Of a stretch of DNA of 64,000 nucleotides, positions 30,482-37,884 are shown in pieces. The stretch's first letter is position 1. Each line of letters begins with the position of its first letter. The DNA is from Salininema proteolyticum (GTDB lineage: Bacteria > Actinomycetota > Actinomycetes > Mycobacteriales > Micromonosporaceae): positions 4,588,001 to 4,652,000 of the forward strand of contig NZ_JBHUNX010000001.1 in assembly GCF_042685645.1 (NCBI RefSeq), given 5' to 3'. Below the pieces are notes generated by a model. The model saw only the letters and a list, made by a program, of their open reading frames with translations. It ran no database searches and was not told where the DNA came from. Made by a program: the position numbers and the translations under genes.

Positions 30482-30505
30482 AAAGTGGAGGAGCTCCACT
30501 TTTTT
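30482..30505 (+). terminator. Intrinsic terminator, plus strand
   Basis: AAAGTGGAG (30482-30490) pairs with CTCCACTTT (30494-30502), GAG loop, followed by more T. It sits back-to-back with the minus-strand terminator. The nearest plus-strand gene ends 720 bp upstream. Confidence 0.8.
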
Positions 30506-30755
30506 CTATGGCACCGGTCGGGTTGTGCCCGATGACCCAAACCGGTTTTGTGCCCCCGGATTGTTCCTGTCTCCACGGCCGCGTGGATTCCGAAAAATCC
30601 ACATCGCCCGCGGTCTGCAGATCGAGAAGAAACTGCCCATGTTTCTTCTGATGTGTTCTGCGGCGTGACCGGAACGATTCTTACTATGAGGGGTCTCTCT
30701 GGAACTGCCCTGTGTCGAACCTGGGAGTTCCCTGAAAACCGTTGCCGAATCGTGA

Positions 30756-31607
30756 TCAATCCAGGCTGAAACCGGAGAGTTTCACCAGCTCAGCATGGAT
30801 GTCAGGACGTTGCGCGACGGGTTTCCCATCCAGCTCTGTGATAAAGACCACACCACGGACCGAGCTTGTCAGCCATGCCGCGTCGGCCTTGGCCAGACGC
30901 TCCACCTCGATGATCTTCTCCTTGGGGCGCAATCCGATCGAACCTGCGCTGTCCAGCAGGTGCCGGCTGGTCGTCCCGGGAAGTATCCCCGTTTCCGTTG
31001 AGGTCGTGCAGAGTTCGTCCCCTTCGAGCCAGACCAGCGAAGACGTCGGCCCTTCGAGCGCGTAGCCGTCGGAGGACGTCCACAGGGCGTCGTCCGCGCC
31101 CTGCTCCTTGGCCCACCGCAGCACGCTCATGGTGGCCGCGTACGAGATGGACTTGACCCCTCCCAGGAGCCACGGGGCCTCGGCGCGCGTCGCCGCCGAC
31201 ACGCCCAGCGTCGCCGACACGACCTTCACCCCCGTCCGGCGCGGCCGCTTCCAAGCCTCGCCCACCGGGTTCACCGTCGCGAAGACGGTCGGGTGCTTCG
31301 AGCCCTCGCGCCCGCGCGTGACGATCAGGCGCAGCGCGGCCTCGGCCTCGGAGCGGGTGTTCCACTCCTCCACGGCCGACTCGGCCAGTCCCCGCATCGC
31401 CTCCGACCGGGGGATGGGGATCTCCAGCGCGGCGGCGGAATTCGCCATGCGCCTGAGGTGTTGTTCGAGGAGGAAGGGCTTGCCGCCCCTCACGTTGATG
31501 GTCTCGAAGACTCCGTCGCCCCGCAGGACGCCGAGGTCGTCGGAGCAGATGATGGGTTCACCGGGCGGGACGAGTCCGCGGCCCAGCATTACAGTCACTT
31601 CAGCCAT
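30756..31607 (-). CDS. pabC: Aminotransferase class IV, probable aminodeoxychorismate lyase
   Basis: 283 aa. The fold-type IV PLP layout is visible: GDGVFETINV near residue 30, the Schiff-base Lys in GGVKSISYAA near 150, Glu in YALEGPTSSLVW near 183 and TTSRHLL near 215. PabC releases pyruvate from 4-amino-4-deoxychorismate to give p-aminobenzoate for folate. Related branched-chain or D-amino-acid aminotransferases share these motifs, so substrate is a strong guess. Divergent from the Fur gene by 38 bp. Confidence 0.82.
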   Translation of the reverse strand: MAEVTVMLGRGLVPPGEPIICSDDLGVLRGDGVFETINVRGGKPFLLEQHLRRMANSAAALEIPIPRSEAMRGLAESAVEEWNTRSEAEAALRLIVTRGREGSKHPTVFATVNPVGEAWKRPRRTGVKVVSATLGVSAATRAEAPWLLGGVKSISYAATMSVLRWAKEQGADDALWTSSDGYALEGPTSSLVWLEGDELCTTSTETGILPGTTSRHLLDSAGSIGLRPKEKIIEVERLAKADAAWLTSSVRGVVFITELDGKPVAQRPDIHAELVKLSGFSLD

Positions 31608-31645
31608 GGCCCTATTGTCGCGTTCGGGAAATTAGGATGGAGGAC

Positions 31646-32095
31646 ATGTCTGACTACCGCACCGTCGATTTGGCCTCGGTCCTCCGATCGAGGGGTATGC
31701 GGATGACCCCGCAGCGCCAACTGGTGCTCGACGCGATCGCCGACCTGGGGCACGCCACGCCCGAACAGATCCACGCCGCGGTGGCCGAGCGCGTCGAGGG
31801 CATCAACATCACCACCATCTACCGCACCCTGGACCTGCTCGAGGAGCTGGCGCTCGTCACGCACACCCACCTCTCCCACGGTGCGCCCACGTACCACCTG
31901 GCGGGCGAGCGCGGACACGCCCACCTCGTCTGCCACCGTTGCGGCAAGACCGAAGACGTCAACCCCGCCCTGTTCGCGGGCGCCCGCGACGCCATAGCCG
32001 AGGACAAGGGATTCGTCCTGGACATCGGCCACGTGGCACTGTTCGGCACCTGCTCCGCCTGCATCGAGAAGAAAGACGACCACCACCATGGCTGA
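31646..32095 (+). CDS. Fur-family metal-dependent transcriptional regulator
   Basis: 149 aa from ATG 31646 (ATG 31637 would add three residues). Winged helix about residues 10-80 (RMTPQRQLVLDAI, TTIYRTLDLLEEL), then HAHLVCHRCGK with paired Cys for structural zinc, and CSAC plus a His-rich DDHHHG tail. Such proteins repress iron, zinc or peroxide genes; which one is not decided by sequence. TAGGAT lies seven bases before 31646. The 3' end overlaps ygfZ by 8 bp. Confidence 0.9.
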   Translation: MSDYRTVDLASVLRSRGMRMTPQRQLVLDAIADLGHATPEQIHAAVAERVEGINITTIYRTLDLLEELALVTHTHLSHGAPTYHLAGERGHAHLVCHRCGKTEDVNPALFAGARDAIAEDKGFVLDIGHVALFGTCSACIEKKDDHHHG

Positions 32096-33137
32096 CCACA
32101 GCTCCCCGTACCTGGACCTAGAGGGCGCCGTCCCCGACGAGTCGGGCGACCGCGCCTGGCACTTCGGGCAGCCGCTGCGCGAACAGCGCACGGCCCTGGA
32201 GTCCGGGGCGATCCTGGACCGCTCCGACCGGCACATCATCACCGTCTCCGGAGAACCGCGCCTGGCGTGGCTGCACTCTCTGGCCACCCAGCACGTGGAG
32301 AAGCTGCCGGCGCACTCCGGCACCGAGCTGCTCGTGCTCACGCCGAAGGGCCGGATCGAGCACCACGCGGGCATGTACGACGACGGCTCGGTCTCGTGGC
32401 TGGACGTGGCCGCGTCGGACGCCGAGGCGTTCCTGCGCTTCCTCACGATGATGCGGTTCCGCACCGAGGTGGAGATCGAGGACGTCACCGACCGTTTCGC
32501 CCTGGTCGTCTACACGAAGGGCCGTCCCGGCCTGGAGCTGGACGCGCCGCGGGTCAACCCGGTTCCGGAGGCCAAGTTCGCCGCGCGGGACCTGGCGGCC
32601 GAGTCCACCTCGCTCTATCACGGCGCGGCGACGGAGAACGGCTGGGCGCGGCGCACCGACTCGACCGCGGAGGGCACCGCCGACGTGCTCGTTCCGCGCG
32701 ACGCGCTTCCCACCGATCAGCCGGTCGCGGGGACGTGGGCCGACGACGCCCTGCGCATCGCGGCGGGCAGCCCGCTGTTCGGGTCGGACACCGACGGCAA
32801 GACCGTTCCGCACGAGGTCCACCCGTGGCTGGCGCGCGCCGTCCACCTCGACAAGGGGTGCTACCGGGGGCAGGAGACCGTCTCCAAGGTCCACCATCTC
32901 GGCCAGCCGCCGCGGCGCCTGGTGCGGCTGCACCTGGACGGCTCGGAGGAGACCCCGCCGACTCCGGGGACGCCTGTCGTCCTGGGGGAGAAGGAGGTCG
33001 GTGCCATCGGCACGGCCGCCCAGCACGCCGATGAGGGAATCATTGCGTTTGCGCTGTTGAAAAGGGTTGCAGCGGATGAGGCGGACGCAGCTTACAAAGT
33101 CGGCGATCAAAACGCGACGGGCGAGGAGGCCCGTTAA
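32088..33137 (+). CDS. ygfZ: YgfZ/GcvT-domain folate-binding iron-sulfur repair protein
   Basis: 349 aa. The diagnostic KGCYRGQE motif is near residue 263, inside the GcvT-like beta-barrel; the N-terminal part has the tetrahydrofolate-binding domain. YgfZ/Iba57 proteins help maintain [4Fe-4S] enzymes under oxidative stress using folate and the motif Cys. The start codon overlaps the Fur gene end by 8 bp, implying translational coupling, and the Fur-ygfZ pairing is common in actinobacteria. Confidence 0.93.
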   Translation: MADHSSPYLDLEGAVPDESGDRAWHFGQPLREQRTALESGAILDRSDRHIITVSGEPRLAWLHSLATQHVEKLPAHSGTELLVLTPKGRIEHHAGMYDDGSVSWLDVAASDAEAFLRFLTMMRFRTEVEIEDVTDRFALVVYTKGRPGLELDAPRVNPVPEAKFAARDLAAESTSLYHGAATENGWARRTDSTAEGTADVLVPRDALPTDQPVAGTWADDALRIAAGSPLFGSDTDGKTVPHEVHPWLARAVHLDKGCYRGQETVSKVHHLGQPPRRLVRLHLDGSEETPPTPGTPVVLGEKEVGAIGTAAQHADEGIIAFALLKRVAADEADAAYKVGDQNATGEEAR

Positions 33138-33147
33138 CCTTCCGTAT
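33135..33147 (+). promoter_or_regulatory. -10 element for a leaderless transcript
   Basis: TAACCT (33135-33140) lies seven bases before ATG 33148. A GAGGAGG site exists, but 18 nt upstream of the ATG. Confidence 0.35.
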
Positions 33148-34128
33148 ATGGCTACAAAACACTACTGTGGCGGCGAACTCGTCGCCGAGGTCGTCCGCAG
33201 CGGCTTCTCTGAGAGCTTCCACCGCGGTTCGGTCGCAGTCTTCAACGGCGAAGGCGAACTGGTCCACTCCATCGGCGATGTCGTGTCGCCGGTCTTTCCG
33301 CGTTCGGCGGCCAAGCCCATGCAGGCGCTGGCGGCCTTGCGCGCGGGGTGGAAACCCGCCACGGTGTCGAACCTGGCCATCGCCGCCGCCAGTCACCACG
33401 GCGAAGAGGTGCACGTCAAGGAGGTCGACAGCCTTCTGGTGAGCGCCGAGCTCGGCGAGGACGCCCTGCAGTGCCCGCCCGACCTGCCCAGCGACCCCGC
33501 CGCCCGGCGCGGTGTGGTCGCCTCCGGCGGGGGTGCGCGGCGCGTGTACATGAACTGCTCGGGCAAGCACTCGTCGATGGTGGCCGCGGTCAAGCTCAAC
33601 GGCTGGGACCTCGCCACGTACCTGGAGCCGGACCACCCGTTCCAGCAGCAGGTGTACAGCACCGTCGAGGAGCTGACGGGCGAGGAGATCGCCGCGACCG
33701 GCGTCGACGGTTGCGGTGCGCCCCTGTTCGCCTACGGGCTCACGGGGCTGGCCCGGGCCTTCCACCGATTCACCTCGTCCGACGAGGGCACCGAGGAGCG
33801 TGCGGTGGCCGACGCCATGCGCGCCCACCCGAAGCTGGTGGCAGGTTCGGACGGCGCGGACACGAAGCTCATGGCCGCCGTCCCCGGCATGCTCGCGAAG
33901 GGCGGCGCCGAGGGCGTCCAGGCGATCTCCATGCCCGGCGTGGGGACCGCGGTGGTCAAGATCGACGACGGGAACAACCGCGCCGCCATGCCGGTGGCGC
34001 TGAGGGCCCTGTGCGAGCACGCCGGGTTCAAGGCGCCCGCCGAGGCCCACTATGTCATGGAGGCCCTCTGCTGGCCCGAGATCTACGGCGGCGGTCAGCC
34101 GGTCGGGCGCGTCCGCCCGGTCGTCTGA
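33148..34128 (+). CDS. Asparaginase II-family protein (PF06089)
   Basis: 326 aa. The family landmark residues are present: VRSGFSESFHRGS near 16, RSAAKPMQALA near 49, ASHHGEEVHV near 80 and NCSGKHSSMVAA near 147. This family is a rhizobial-type L-asparaginase that hydrolyses asparagine to aspartate and ammonia, cytoplasmic and distinct from E. coli AnsA/B. The ATG 33148 is chosen from the family N-terminus, although an upstream ATG at 33067 overlaps ygfZ. Last chromosomal gene before the tRNA. Confidence 0.88.
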   Translation: MATKHYCGGELVAEVVRSGFSESFHRGSVAVFNGEGELVHSIGDVVSPVFPRSAAKPMQALAALRAGWKPATVSNLAIAAASHHGEEVHVKEVDSLLVSAELGEDALQCPPDLPSDPAARRGVVASGGGARRVYMNCSGKHSSMVAAVKLNGWDLATYLEPDHPFQQQVYSTVEELTGEEIAATGVDGCGAPLFAYGLTGLARAFHRFTSSDEGTEERAVADAMRAHPKLVAGSDGADTKLMAAVPGMLAKGGAEGVQAISMPGVGTAVVKIDDGNNRAAMPVALRALCEHAGFKAPAEAHYVMEALCWPEIYGGGQPVGRVRPVV

Positions 34129-34263
34129 GGCCTCTCGCCACGTGTTTTCCAGTGCGGGGGTAGGGTGCGTCACTAAACACCTCCCCCCCGCTGGCATGGT
34201 CGGGGGACGGTTCGCTACCATGGTTGAAGTCGAGCCGAGGTTCGGCGATCGAGAATAGAATAC

Positions 34264-34346
34264 GCGCGAGTGGCGGAATGGCAGACGCGCTGTCTTCAGG
34301 TGGCAGTGTCCTAATGGACGTGTGGGTTCAACTCCCACCTCGCGCA
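34264..34346 (+). tRNA. tRNA-Leu (anticodon CAG)
   Basis: 83-nt cloverleaf. Acceptor GCGCGAG (34264-34270) pairs with CTCGCGC (34339-34345), discriminator A 34346. The anticodon stem-loop has CTGTC, loop TTCAGGT with CAG, and GGCAG. The long variable arm is typical of class II tRNAs. T-arm GTGGG-TTCAACT-CCCAC. CCA is not encoded. It reads CUG, a main Leu codon in high-GC genomes. Its 3' end is the likely phage attachment site. Confidence 0.97.
34316..34346. other. Likely left phage attachment site (attL)
   Basis: The 3' part of tRNA-Leu directly borders the integrase gene. Tyrosine integrases often recombine within tRNA 3' ends and restore the tRNA with phage-supplied sequence. The exact core cannot be set without the right junction, which lies outside the window. 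Confidence 0.6.
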
Positions 34347-34364
34347 CAGATTATGAGCAGCTAT

Positions 34365-34400
34365 TTCAGCGCTCACCTGGTAAAACAGGTGGGCGCTGAA
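34365..34400 (-). terminator. Terminator hairpin overlapping the integrase 3' end
   Basis: A 15-bp stem (34365-34379 with 34386-34400) with a GTAAAA loop, including two G-U pairs on one strand. The integrase stop codon (34366-34368) lies inside the stem, so the last ten or so residues are coded by the hairpin. Confidence 0.65.
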
Positions 34401-35577
34401 GTGCTTTCATAGGCGTTTGACGTCGGTGGGAACCACTGAATTCCCCACCTTTTTCCCCACCCCTTTGGCGGTCGATCCCCAGGTACGAGAGGTCGACCCA
34501 ACGCAGGGATCTTTCGGCAGCCTCCGCGGTCTCCTCCTCGACTTCCGGAAGGAGACCGCCGTACAGGTCGCTGGTGATCTTGATAGACGAGTGCCCAAGG
34601 CGCCGCTGAATGGACGTGAGAGGCCTTCTCTCTTTGATGAGCTGCGCGGCATGAGTATGCCGGAGATCGTGGATCCTCAGTCCCTCGAACGCCGTCCCCT
34701 CCAACGCTCGCGTCCACACCATGAGCGCCGAGTTGTAGTACACGGGCTTGTTGTGTCGCGAACCACGGAAGACGTACCCGTCTAGTTCGCGGGGAAGCAA
34801 TCTGAGGATCTGCTTCACCGTCGGAGGGGCCTTGATCGTTCGCCGCGAGAACCTGGTTTTCAGCGGCACATCCGTGTAAACACCGTCGATGGTCCGAAGC
34901 TGGCTTTCGAAACGAATCTGGTTTTCGTCAAGGTTCACCTTGTCCCACTTCAGCCCGATGGCTTCGCCGACACGGCACCCAGTCCCGGAGATGAATATGA
35001 ACAGCGGGCGCCATGCCTCGGGCAGGAGTCCAATTACAGCGCCGAGTTCCATGTCAGTGAGGAATCTCGGTTCCGGTCGGTGCCACTTCGGGAGCCTTGA
35101 AGCGCCAGCCGGGTTCGTGCGGATCATCCGCTCGACGATGGCGCGTTCGAGTGCCATATAGAGATAACCGTGGACATTCAGGATGGACTTGGTGCTGAGC
35201 GACTTGTACTCGTCTTCGTCATCAGGGTCGGCCAGGTCATCCAGCCAATGGCGGATTACCTCGGGCTTGATCTCCTTGAGCTTGAGATGTCCTAGCCGGC
35301 CGATGACATGCTTGCGGAAGCGGCCACCTTCGGTCCTCTTTGTCTCGGAGGACCCAAGGGTCTTTTCGTGGCTGTGCCACCAACCTTCGGCCCACTCACC
35401 GAAGTTCGCCTGTCCGGCGAGGGCATTCAGGCCGCCGTTCTGTTCCTTCTCTACCTCCAGTGCTTTCTTGCGAGCCTTAGCGGCCTTGTCTGTCACGAAC
35501 CCCGTTTCGAGGGTGACCTTGCGACCGTCGATGAGGTCTCGGATGCGGAACTTCTTCTTGTAGGGCTCAACCCACAT
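34366..35577 (-). CDS. int: Phage integrase, tyrosine recombinase
   Basis: 403 aa. The N-terminal arm-binding region (about 1-70) is followed by a core-binding SAM-like domain (about 70-170) and a catalytic domain. The active-site set is complete: Arg in TGCRVGEAIGL (near 210), HxxR in LRHTHA (near 311), His in LGHSSIKIT and the nucleophile Tyr in SDLYGG (near 350). It drives integration at tRNA-Leu. A GAAAG site is present upstream. The C-terminal extension (about 360-403) is Arg/Gly-rich. Gene runs away from the immunity region. Confidence 0.97.
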   Translation of the reverse strand: MWVEPYKKKFRIRDLIDGRKVTLETGFVTDKAAKARKKALEVEKEQNGGLNALAGQANFGEWAEGWWHSHEKTLGSSETKRTEGGRFRKHVIGRLGHLKLKEIKPEVIRHWLDDLADPDDEDEYKSLSTKSILNVHGYLYMALERAIVERMIRTNPAGASRLPKWHRPEPRFLTDMELGAVIGLLPEAWRPLFIFISGTGCRVGEAIGLKWDKVNLDENQIRFESQLRTIDGVYTDVPLKTRFSRRTIKAPPTVKQILRLLPRELDGYVFRGSRHNKPVYYNSALMVWTRALEGTAFEGLRIHDLRHTHAAQLIKERRPLTSIQRRLGHSSIKITSDLYGGLLPEVEEETAEAAERSLRWVDLSYLGIDRQRGGEKGGEFSGSHRRQTPMKALQRPPVLPGER

Positions 35578-35588
35578 ATGGTTATCTT

Positions 35589-36116
35589 TCAGTCTCTTGG
35601 GCGGGATGCCGGATGCGGGATCGGCTTTTGGTAGGCCCGAGTCCGTTCAGAGGGGATGATCCCCTGGATGATGCCCTCGCGGATGTGCTCCATGGCAGAA
35701 TTCGACTGCTTCACGAGCACTTCGAGATGAGCGTCGCGTGCGTCGGACTTCTTTTGGAACTCCCTGAATTCGGCGATCACGCTGTTGAGGCGATCGTCGC
35801 CGGTAGCGCTCTTCGTTTGCCGCGCTGAAGCCGATCCGGCCTTATGTACTTCGCGAATGAGCTGTGTGAAGTACTGCTTCAGGAGTCGGCAGACTCCGTA
35901 CCAGAGCAGGCTGAGCCCGATCGTCAGAAGCTCGGCGGAAATCACGATCATGAACCACATGACCGATGTCGGCGAGTGAGCGGGTGTGAGCATCGCGAGG
36001 GTGACCGTTACTGTGAGCGCCAGGATCCCAACGAAAACCGGAGCGAGTTGTACGCCCGGGCGCTGGTGAACTTGGTTGGCCACATCGTGCAGGGTAGGGA
36101 CTATGTTAGGTTGCAC
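35589..36116 (-). CDS. Two-helix membrane protein with coiled coil, prophage-encoded
   Basis: 175 aa from GTG 36116, chosen because AGGAG lies 7 nt upstream (GTG 36122 is too close to it). Two hydrophobic helices (about residues 25-45 and 52-75) are followed by a charged helical tail with heptads (about 85-155). It starts 11 nt before the integrase and sits in the lysogenic leftward operon. Genes here are often expressed in lysogens, so superinfection exclusion or a phage-defence role is a fair guess but is unproven. No recognised family. Confidence 0.7.
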   Translation of the reverse strand: MQPNIVPTLHDVANQVHQRPGVQLAPVFVGILALTVTVTLAMLTPAHSPTSVMWFMIVISAELLTIGLSLLWYGVCRLLKQYFTQLIREVHKAGSASARQTKSATGDDRLNSVIAEFREFQKKSDARDAHLEVLVKQSNSAMEHIREGIIQGIIPSERTRAYQKPIPHPASRPRD

Positions 36117-36182
36117 AGTCACGCTCCTAAGAGGTGAAAGTGATCAAATGACCACAAAATGCGAATAATCATTCCATGATCA

Positions 36183-36213
36183 TCCGTTAGACCACACTTT
36201 GTCAAGTAACGGA
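36183..36213. promoter_or_regulatory. Inverted repeat with embedded TTGACA box
   Basis: TCCGTTA (36183-36189) and TAACGGA (36207-36213) form a perfect inverted repeat with a 17-nt spacer. The spacer holds TTGACA on the minus strand (36205-36200), pointing at the membrane protein gene. It lies in an AT-rich 166-bp gap. Confidence 0.4.
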
Positions 36214-36288
36214 CACAACACCGTTTTCATACGGACTTGGTTGCACAATTACGTGCAGAAATAGGGTGATAGGGACGCGTCTGGAAGG

Positions 36289-36831
36289 CTACGCGGAGTC
36301 GCGCTTCGGCGAGGCCTCGATCTCCGGATGAGCCGTTTTGAGCGATCGCATGTACTGCGTGGTTGCCTCCTGGAGCATCGCGCGGATTTCGGCGCGGCGC
36401 TCTCCCGACAGGGTCGGGTCCTTCAGGATGTAACGGAACTTAACTGTTGCGTCCTGCAGTTCTGAAATTGAGTATCCCTCGAAAGGGTTGAGTTCCGCCG
36501 CGTCGTCGCGAAGCAAATCCACGTAGACGTCACTTCGGTACCCGAAGATCACGGTCGGTTCCTGGGGATCGAGTCCCAGCCCTTCGCAGAACCGAACGAG
36601 GGTGCGCTCACGGGGGGCCTTGTCAAATAGGCCTTGTCTCCAGCGCCGGAGTTGGGGGACCGAAATTTGCCCTCGGATGGCGATTTCGTTTAGGGACCAC
36701 CCGTGTCGCTCTGCCAGCTCGTCGACGGCATGGTTCAGCCAGTCAACGAACTTTTGTCGTCGTTCGGAGTTGGTCACACGCCCATCATAGAGGATGGGCG
36801 TGTTTGGCATCTGCACGCTCGCAGTCAACAT
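36289..36831 (-). CDS. Phage immunity repressor-like HTH protein
   Basis: 180 aa. The ATG 36831 is chosen because AAGGGAGGT lies 7 nt upstream; the frame runs 32 codons further but without a start signal. An N-terminal XRE-type helix-turn-helix (about residues 35-80: ELAERHGWSLNEIAIRGQI, SVPQLRRWRQG) precedes a mixed C-terminal region. No LexA-type Ala-Gly cleavage site or Ser-Lys dyad is obvious, so SOS autocleavage is unlikely. Divergent from the excisionase-like gene across an operator-rich gap, which is the cI/cro arrangement. Confidence 0.8.
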   Translation of the reverse strand: MLTASVQMPNTPILYDGRVTNSERRQKFVDWLNHAVDELAERHGWSLNEIAIRGQISVPQLRRWRQGLFDKAPRERTLVRFCEGLGLDPQEPTVIFGYRSDVYVDLLRDDAAELNPFEGYSISELQDATVKFRYILKDPTLSGERRAEIRAMLQEATTQYMRSLKTAHPEIEASPKRDSA

Positions 36832-36860
36832 CGTTGCACCTCCCTTCTGTTCGTTCGGAT

Positions 36861-36871
36861 GTTCATTGAAC
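36861..36871. promoter_or_regulatory. Operator-like palindrome O1
   Basis: GTTCATTGAAC is a perfect 11-bp palindrome 30 bp upstream of the repressor start. Related cores occur at 36929-36936 and 36979-36985, so all three may bind the repressor. Confidence 0.5.
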
Positions 36872-36903
36872 GGTACCAAGTAGCGCCCAATGATGCCATA
36901 TGT

Positions 36904-36909
36904 TGTCAA
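36904..36909 (-). promoter_or_regulatory. -35 box of the predicted repressor promoter
   Basis: TTGACA reads on the minus strand at 36909-36904. A matching -10 box is not clear. The O1 palindrome lies downstream and would overlap the initial transcribed region, allowing autorepression. Confidence 0.35.
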
Positions 36910-36928
36910 GAACCCGACATGACGCACG

Positions 36929-36936
36929 TCAATGAA
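36929..36936. promoter_or_regulatory. Operator-like site O2 (core match)
   Basis: TCAATGAA matches the centre of the O1 palindrome read on the other strand, about 66 bp away. Flanking bases differ. Confidence 0.3.
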
Positions 36937-36964
36937 GCCAGATAAAGAACTTTCGGGAAGCCCC

Positions 36965-36994
36965 TTGCGCTCATTATGTTCATTAGGCTACGCT
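36965..36994 (+). promoter_or_regulatory. Early rightward promoter with operator O3 in its spacer
   Basis: TTGCGC (36965-36970), an 18-bp spacer and TACGCT (36989-36994), then seven bases to ATG 37002. The transcript would be leaderless. The spacer holds GTTCATTA at 36979-36986, seven of eight matching one half of the O1 palindrome, so repressor binding could block polymerase. Confidence 0.55.
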
Positions 36995-37001
36995 TGGCAC
37001 C

Positions 37002-37256
37002 ATGAATGATCGTTTGAATGAGCGCTCCGGCTTCGAGCTCTTCACCAAGGAGGAGGCGGCCGAGATGCTGAAGGTCTCGCCCGAGTGGCTCCAGAAACGC
37101 GTCACGCGGAACGAGGTGCCGCACACTCGCCTCGGTAAGCACGTCCGCTTCACCGTCGATCACATCCAAGCGATTGCAGTACAGGGCGAGGTCAAGCCAG
37201 CCGAATACGGGATGACCTATGCGCTCATGAAGAAGGGCGCTCGCAGTGCCGCATGA
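37002..37256 (+). CDS. xis: Excisionase-family HTH DNA-binding protein
   Basis: 84 aa. The winged-helix motif of HTH_17/Xis proteins spans about residues 12-55 (FTKEEAAEMLKVSPEWLQKR, VPHTRLGKHVRFTVD). Such small proteins bend DNA to reverse integration or act as early repressors like Cro. No ribosome site precedes the ATG, and a -10 box lies seven bases upstream, so translation is probably leaderless. First gene of the rightward early operon, divergent from the repressor. Confidence 0.75.
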   Translation: MNDRLNERSGFELFTKEEAAEMLKVSPEWLQKRVTRNEVPHTRLGKHVRFTVDHIQAIAVQGEVKPAEYGMTYALMKKGARSAA

Positions 37257-37307
37257 GCGCTCCACGAACTTCACTGGGCCTGGTTGGCCAGGGGGACCGA
37301 CCAGGCA

Positions 37308-37341
37308 GGGGCCGCCGCGATTCGGGGGGACCGGCGGCCCC
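37308..37341 (+). terminator. Early-operon hairpin h1 (attenuator-like)
   Basis: GGGGCCGCCG (37308-37317) pairs perfectly with CGGCGGCCCC (37332-37341), 14-nt loop, followed by ATCTA. No U-tract. Hairpins at 39251-39281 and 40055-40082 also sit between early genes; the one at 40055 is also followed by ATCTA. Confidence 0.45.
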
Positions 37342-37409
37342 ATCTACAGCTCCCGCACCGGGGTTGCTCCTGGTGGCGGGTGGTGAATCCCGGGGGTAGC
37401 TGCCCGGGA

Positions 37410-37467
37410 GCCGCAAGCTCACGGTGAGCAGGCGTTAGCCACGGCCCGGTTCAACTCCGGGAGCGGC
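37410..37467 (+). ncRNA. tRNA-like structured element with a perfect T-arm
   Basis: A closing stem GCCGC (37410-37414)/GCGGC (37463-37467) encloses three hairpins: GCTCA/TGAGC at 37417-37429, a small GGC/GCC at 37431-37440, and CCCGG-TTCAACT-CCGGG at 37445-37461. The last is an ideal T-arm, and shares GGTTCAACTCC with the tRNA-Leu used for integration. It lies in the 280-nt gap between xis and the next gene. No anticodon arm is present. Folded by eye. Confidence 0.35.
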
Positions 37468-37536
37468 ACGACAGAAAGCCCCCGCCGAGATCCAGTCGGC
37501 GAGGGCGGTATCAGGACCTACAGAAAGGAACTCCTG

Positions 37537-37884
37537 ATGGACACGACAGTAACAGACCACCGGTACTGGTGCCGCTGTGAGACATGTGAGCCTGGCCGCC
37601 GAGCCGAGGCAACTGCGGGCCTCCGGGCGCTCGCCGACTACATCGACGCGAACCCCACGGTGCCGTTCGACGTCCACCCGCGCATCCAGCACTGTGTACG
37701 GCCGTCGGTCCTCGGCGGACATGACGCCGCCGTGACCGAGGTCCACCGGATCGCGGCCGCCATCGGCACCGAGGTCAAAATCTTCGATACGCACCGGGGC
37801 GATGTCCACTACGTCGCCGGGGTCGCGTTCGGGCCTGTGGAGTACGTGGCCGTCTACATCCACGAGGGTGGTGGCCGCGCATGA
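37537..37884 (+). CDS. Small early phage protein (unknown)
   Basis: 115 aa, mixed alpha/beta, with CRCETC near the start and an IHE-rich C-terminus. AAGGA lies 7 nt before ATG. The last four bases overlap the next start (ATGA at 37881-37884). A stable GCCGA/TCGGC hairpin near 37484-37500 lies just upstream. No recognised domain. Confidence 0.7.

Noticed and set aside
34239..34261. TAGAAT at 34256-34261 as the -10 of the tRNA-Leu promoter
   Set aside because: A start six to seven bases downstream would fall inside the mature tRNA.
37365..37468. A full tRNA using TGCTCCT (37365-37371) as the 5' acceptor with the T-arm at 37445
   Set aside because: One acceptor mismatch and about 15 nt too many between acceptor and T-arm; no valid D-arm or anticodon arm. 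Listed only as a tRNA-like element.
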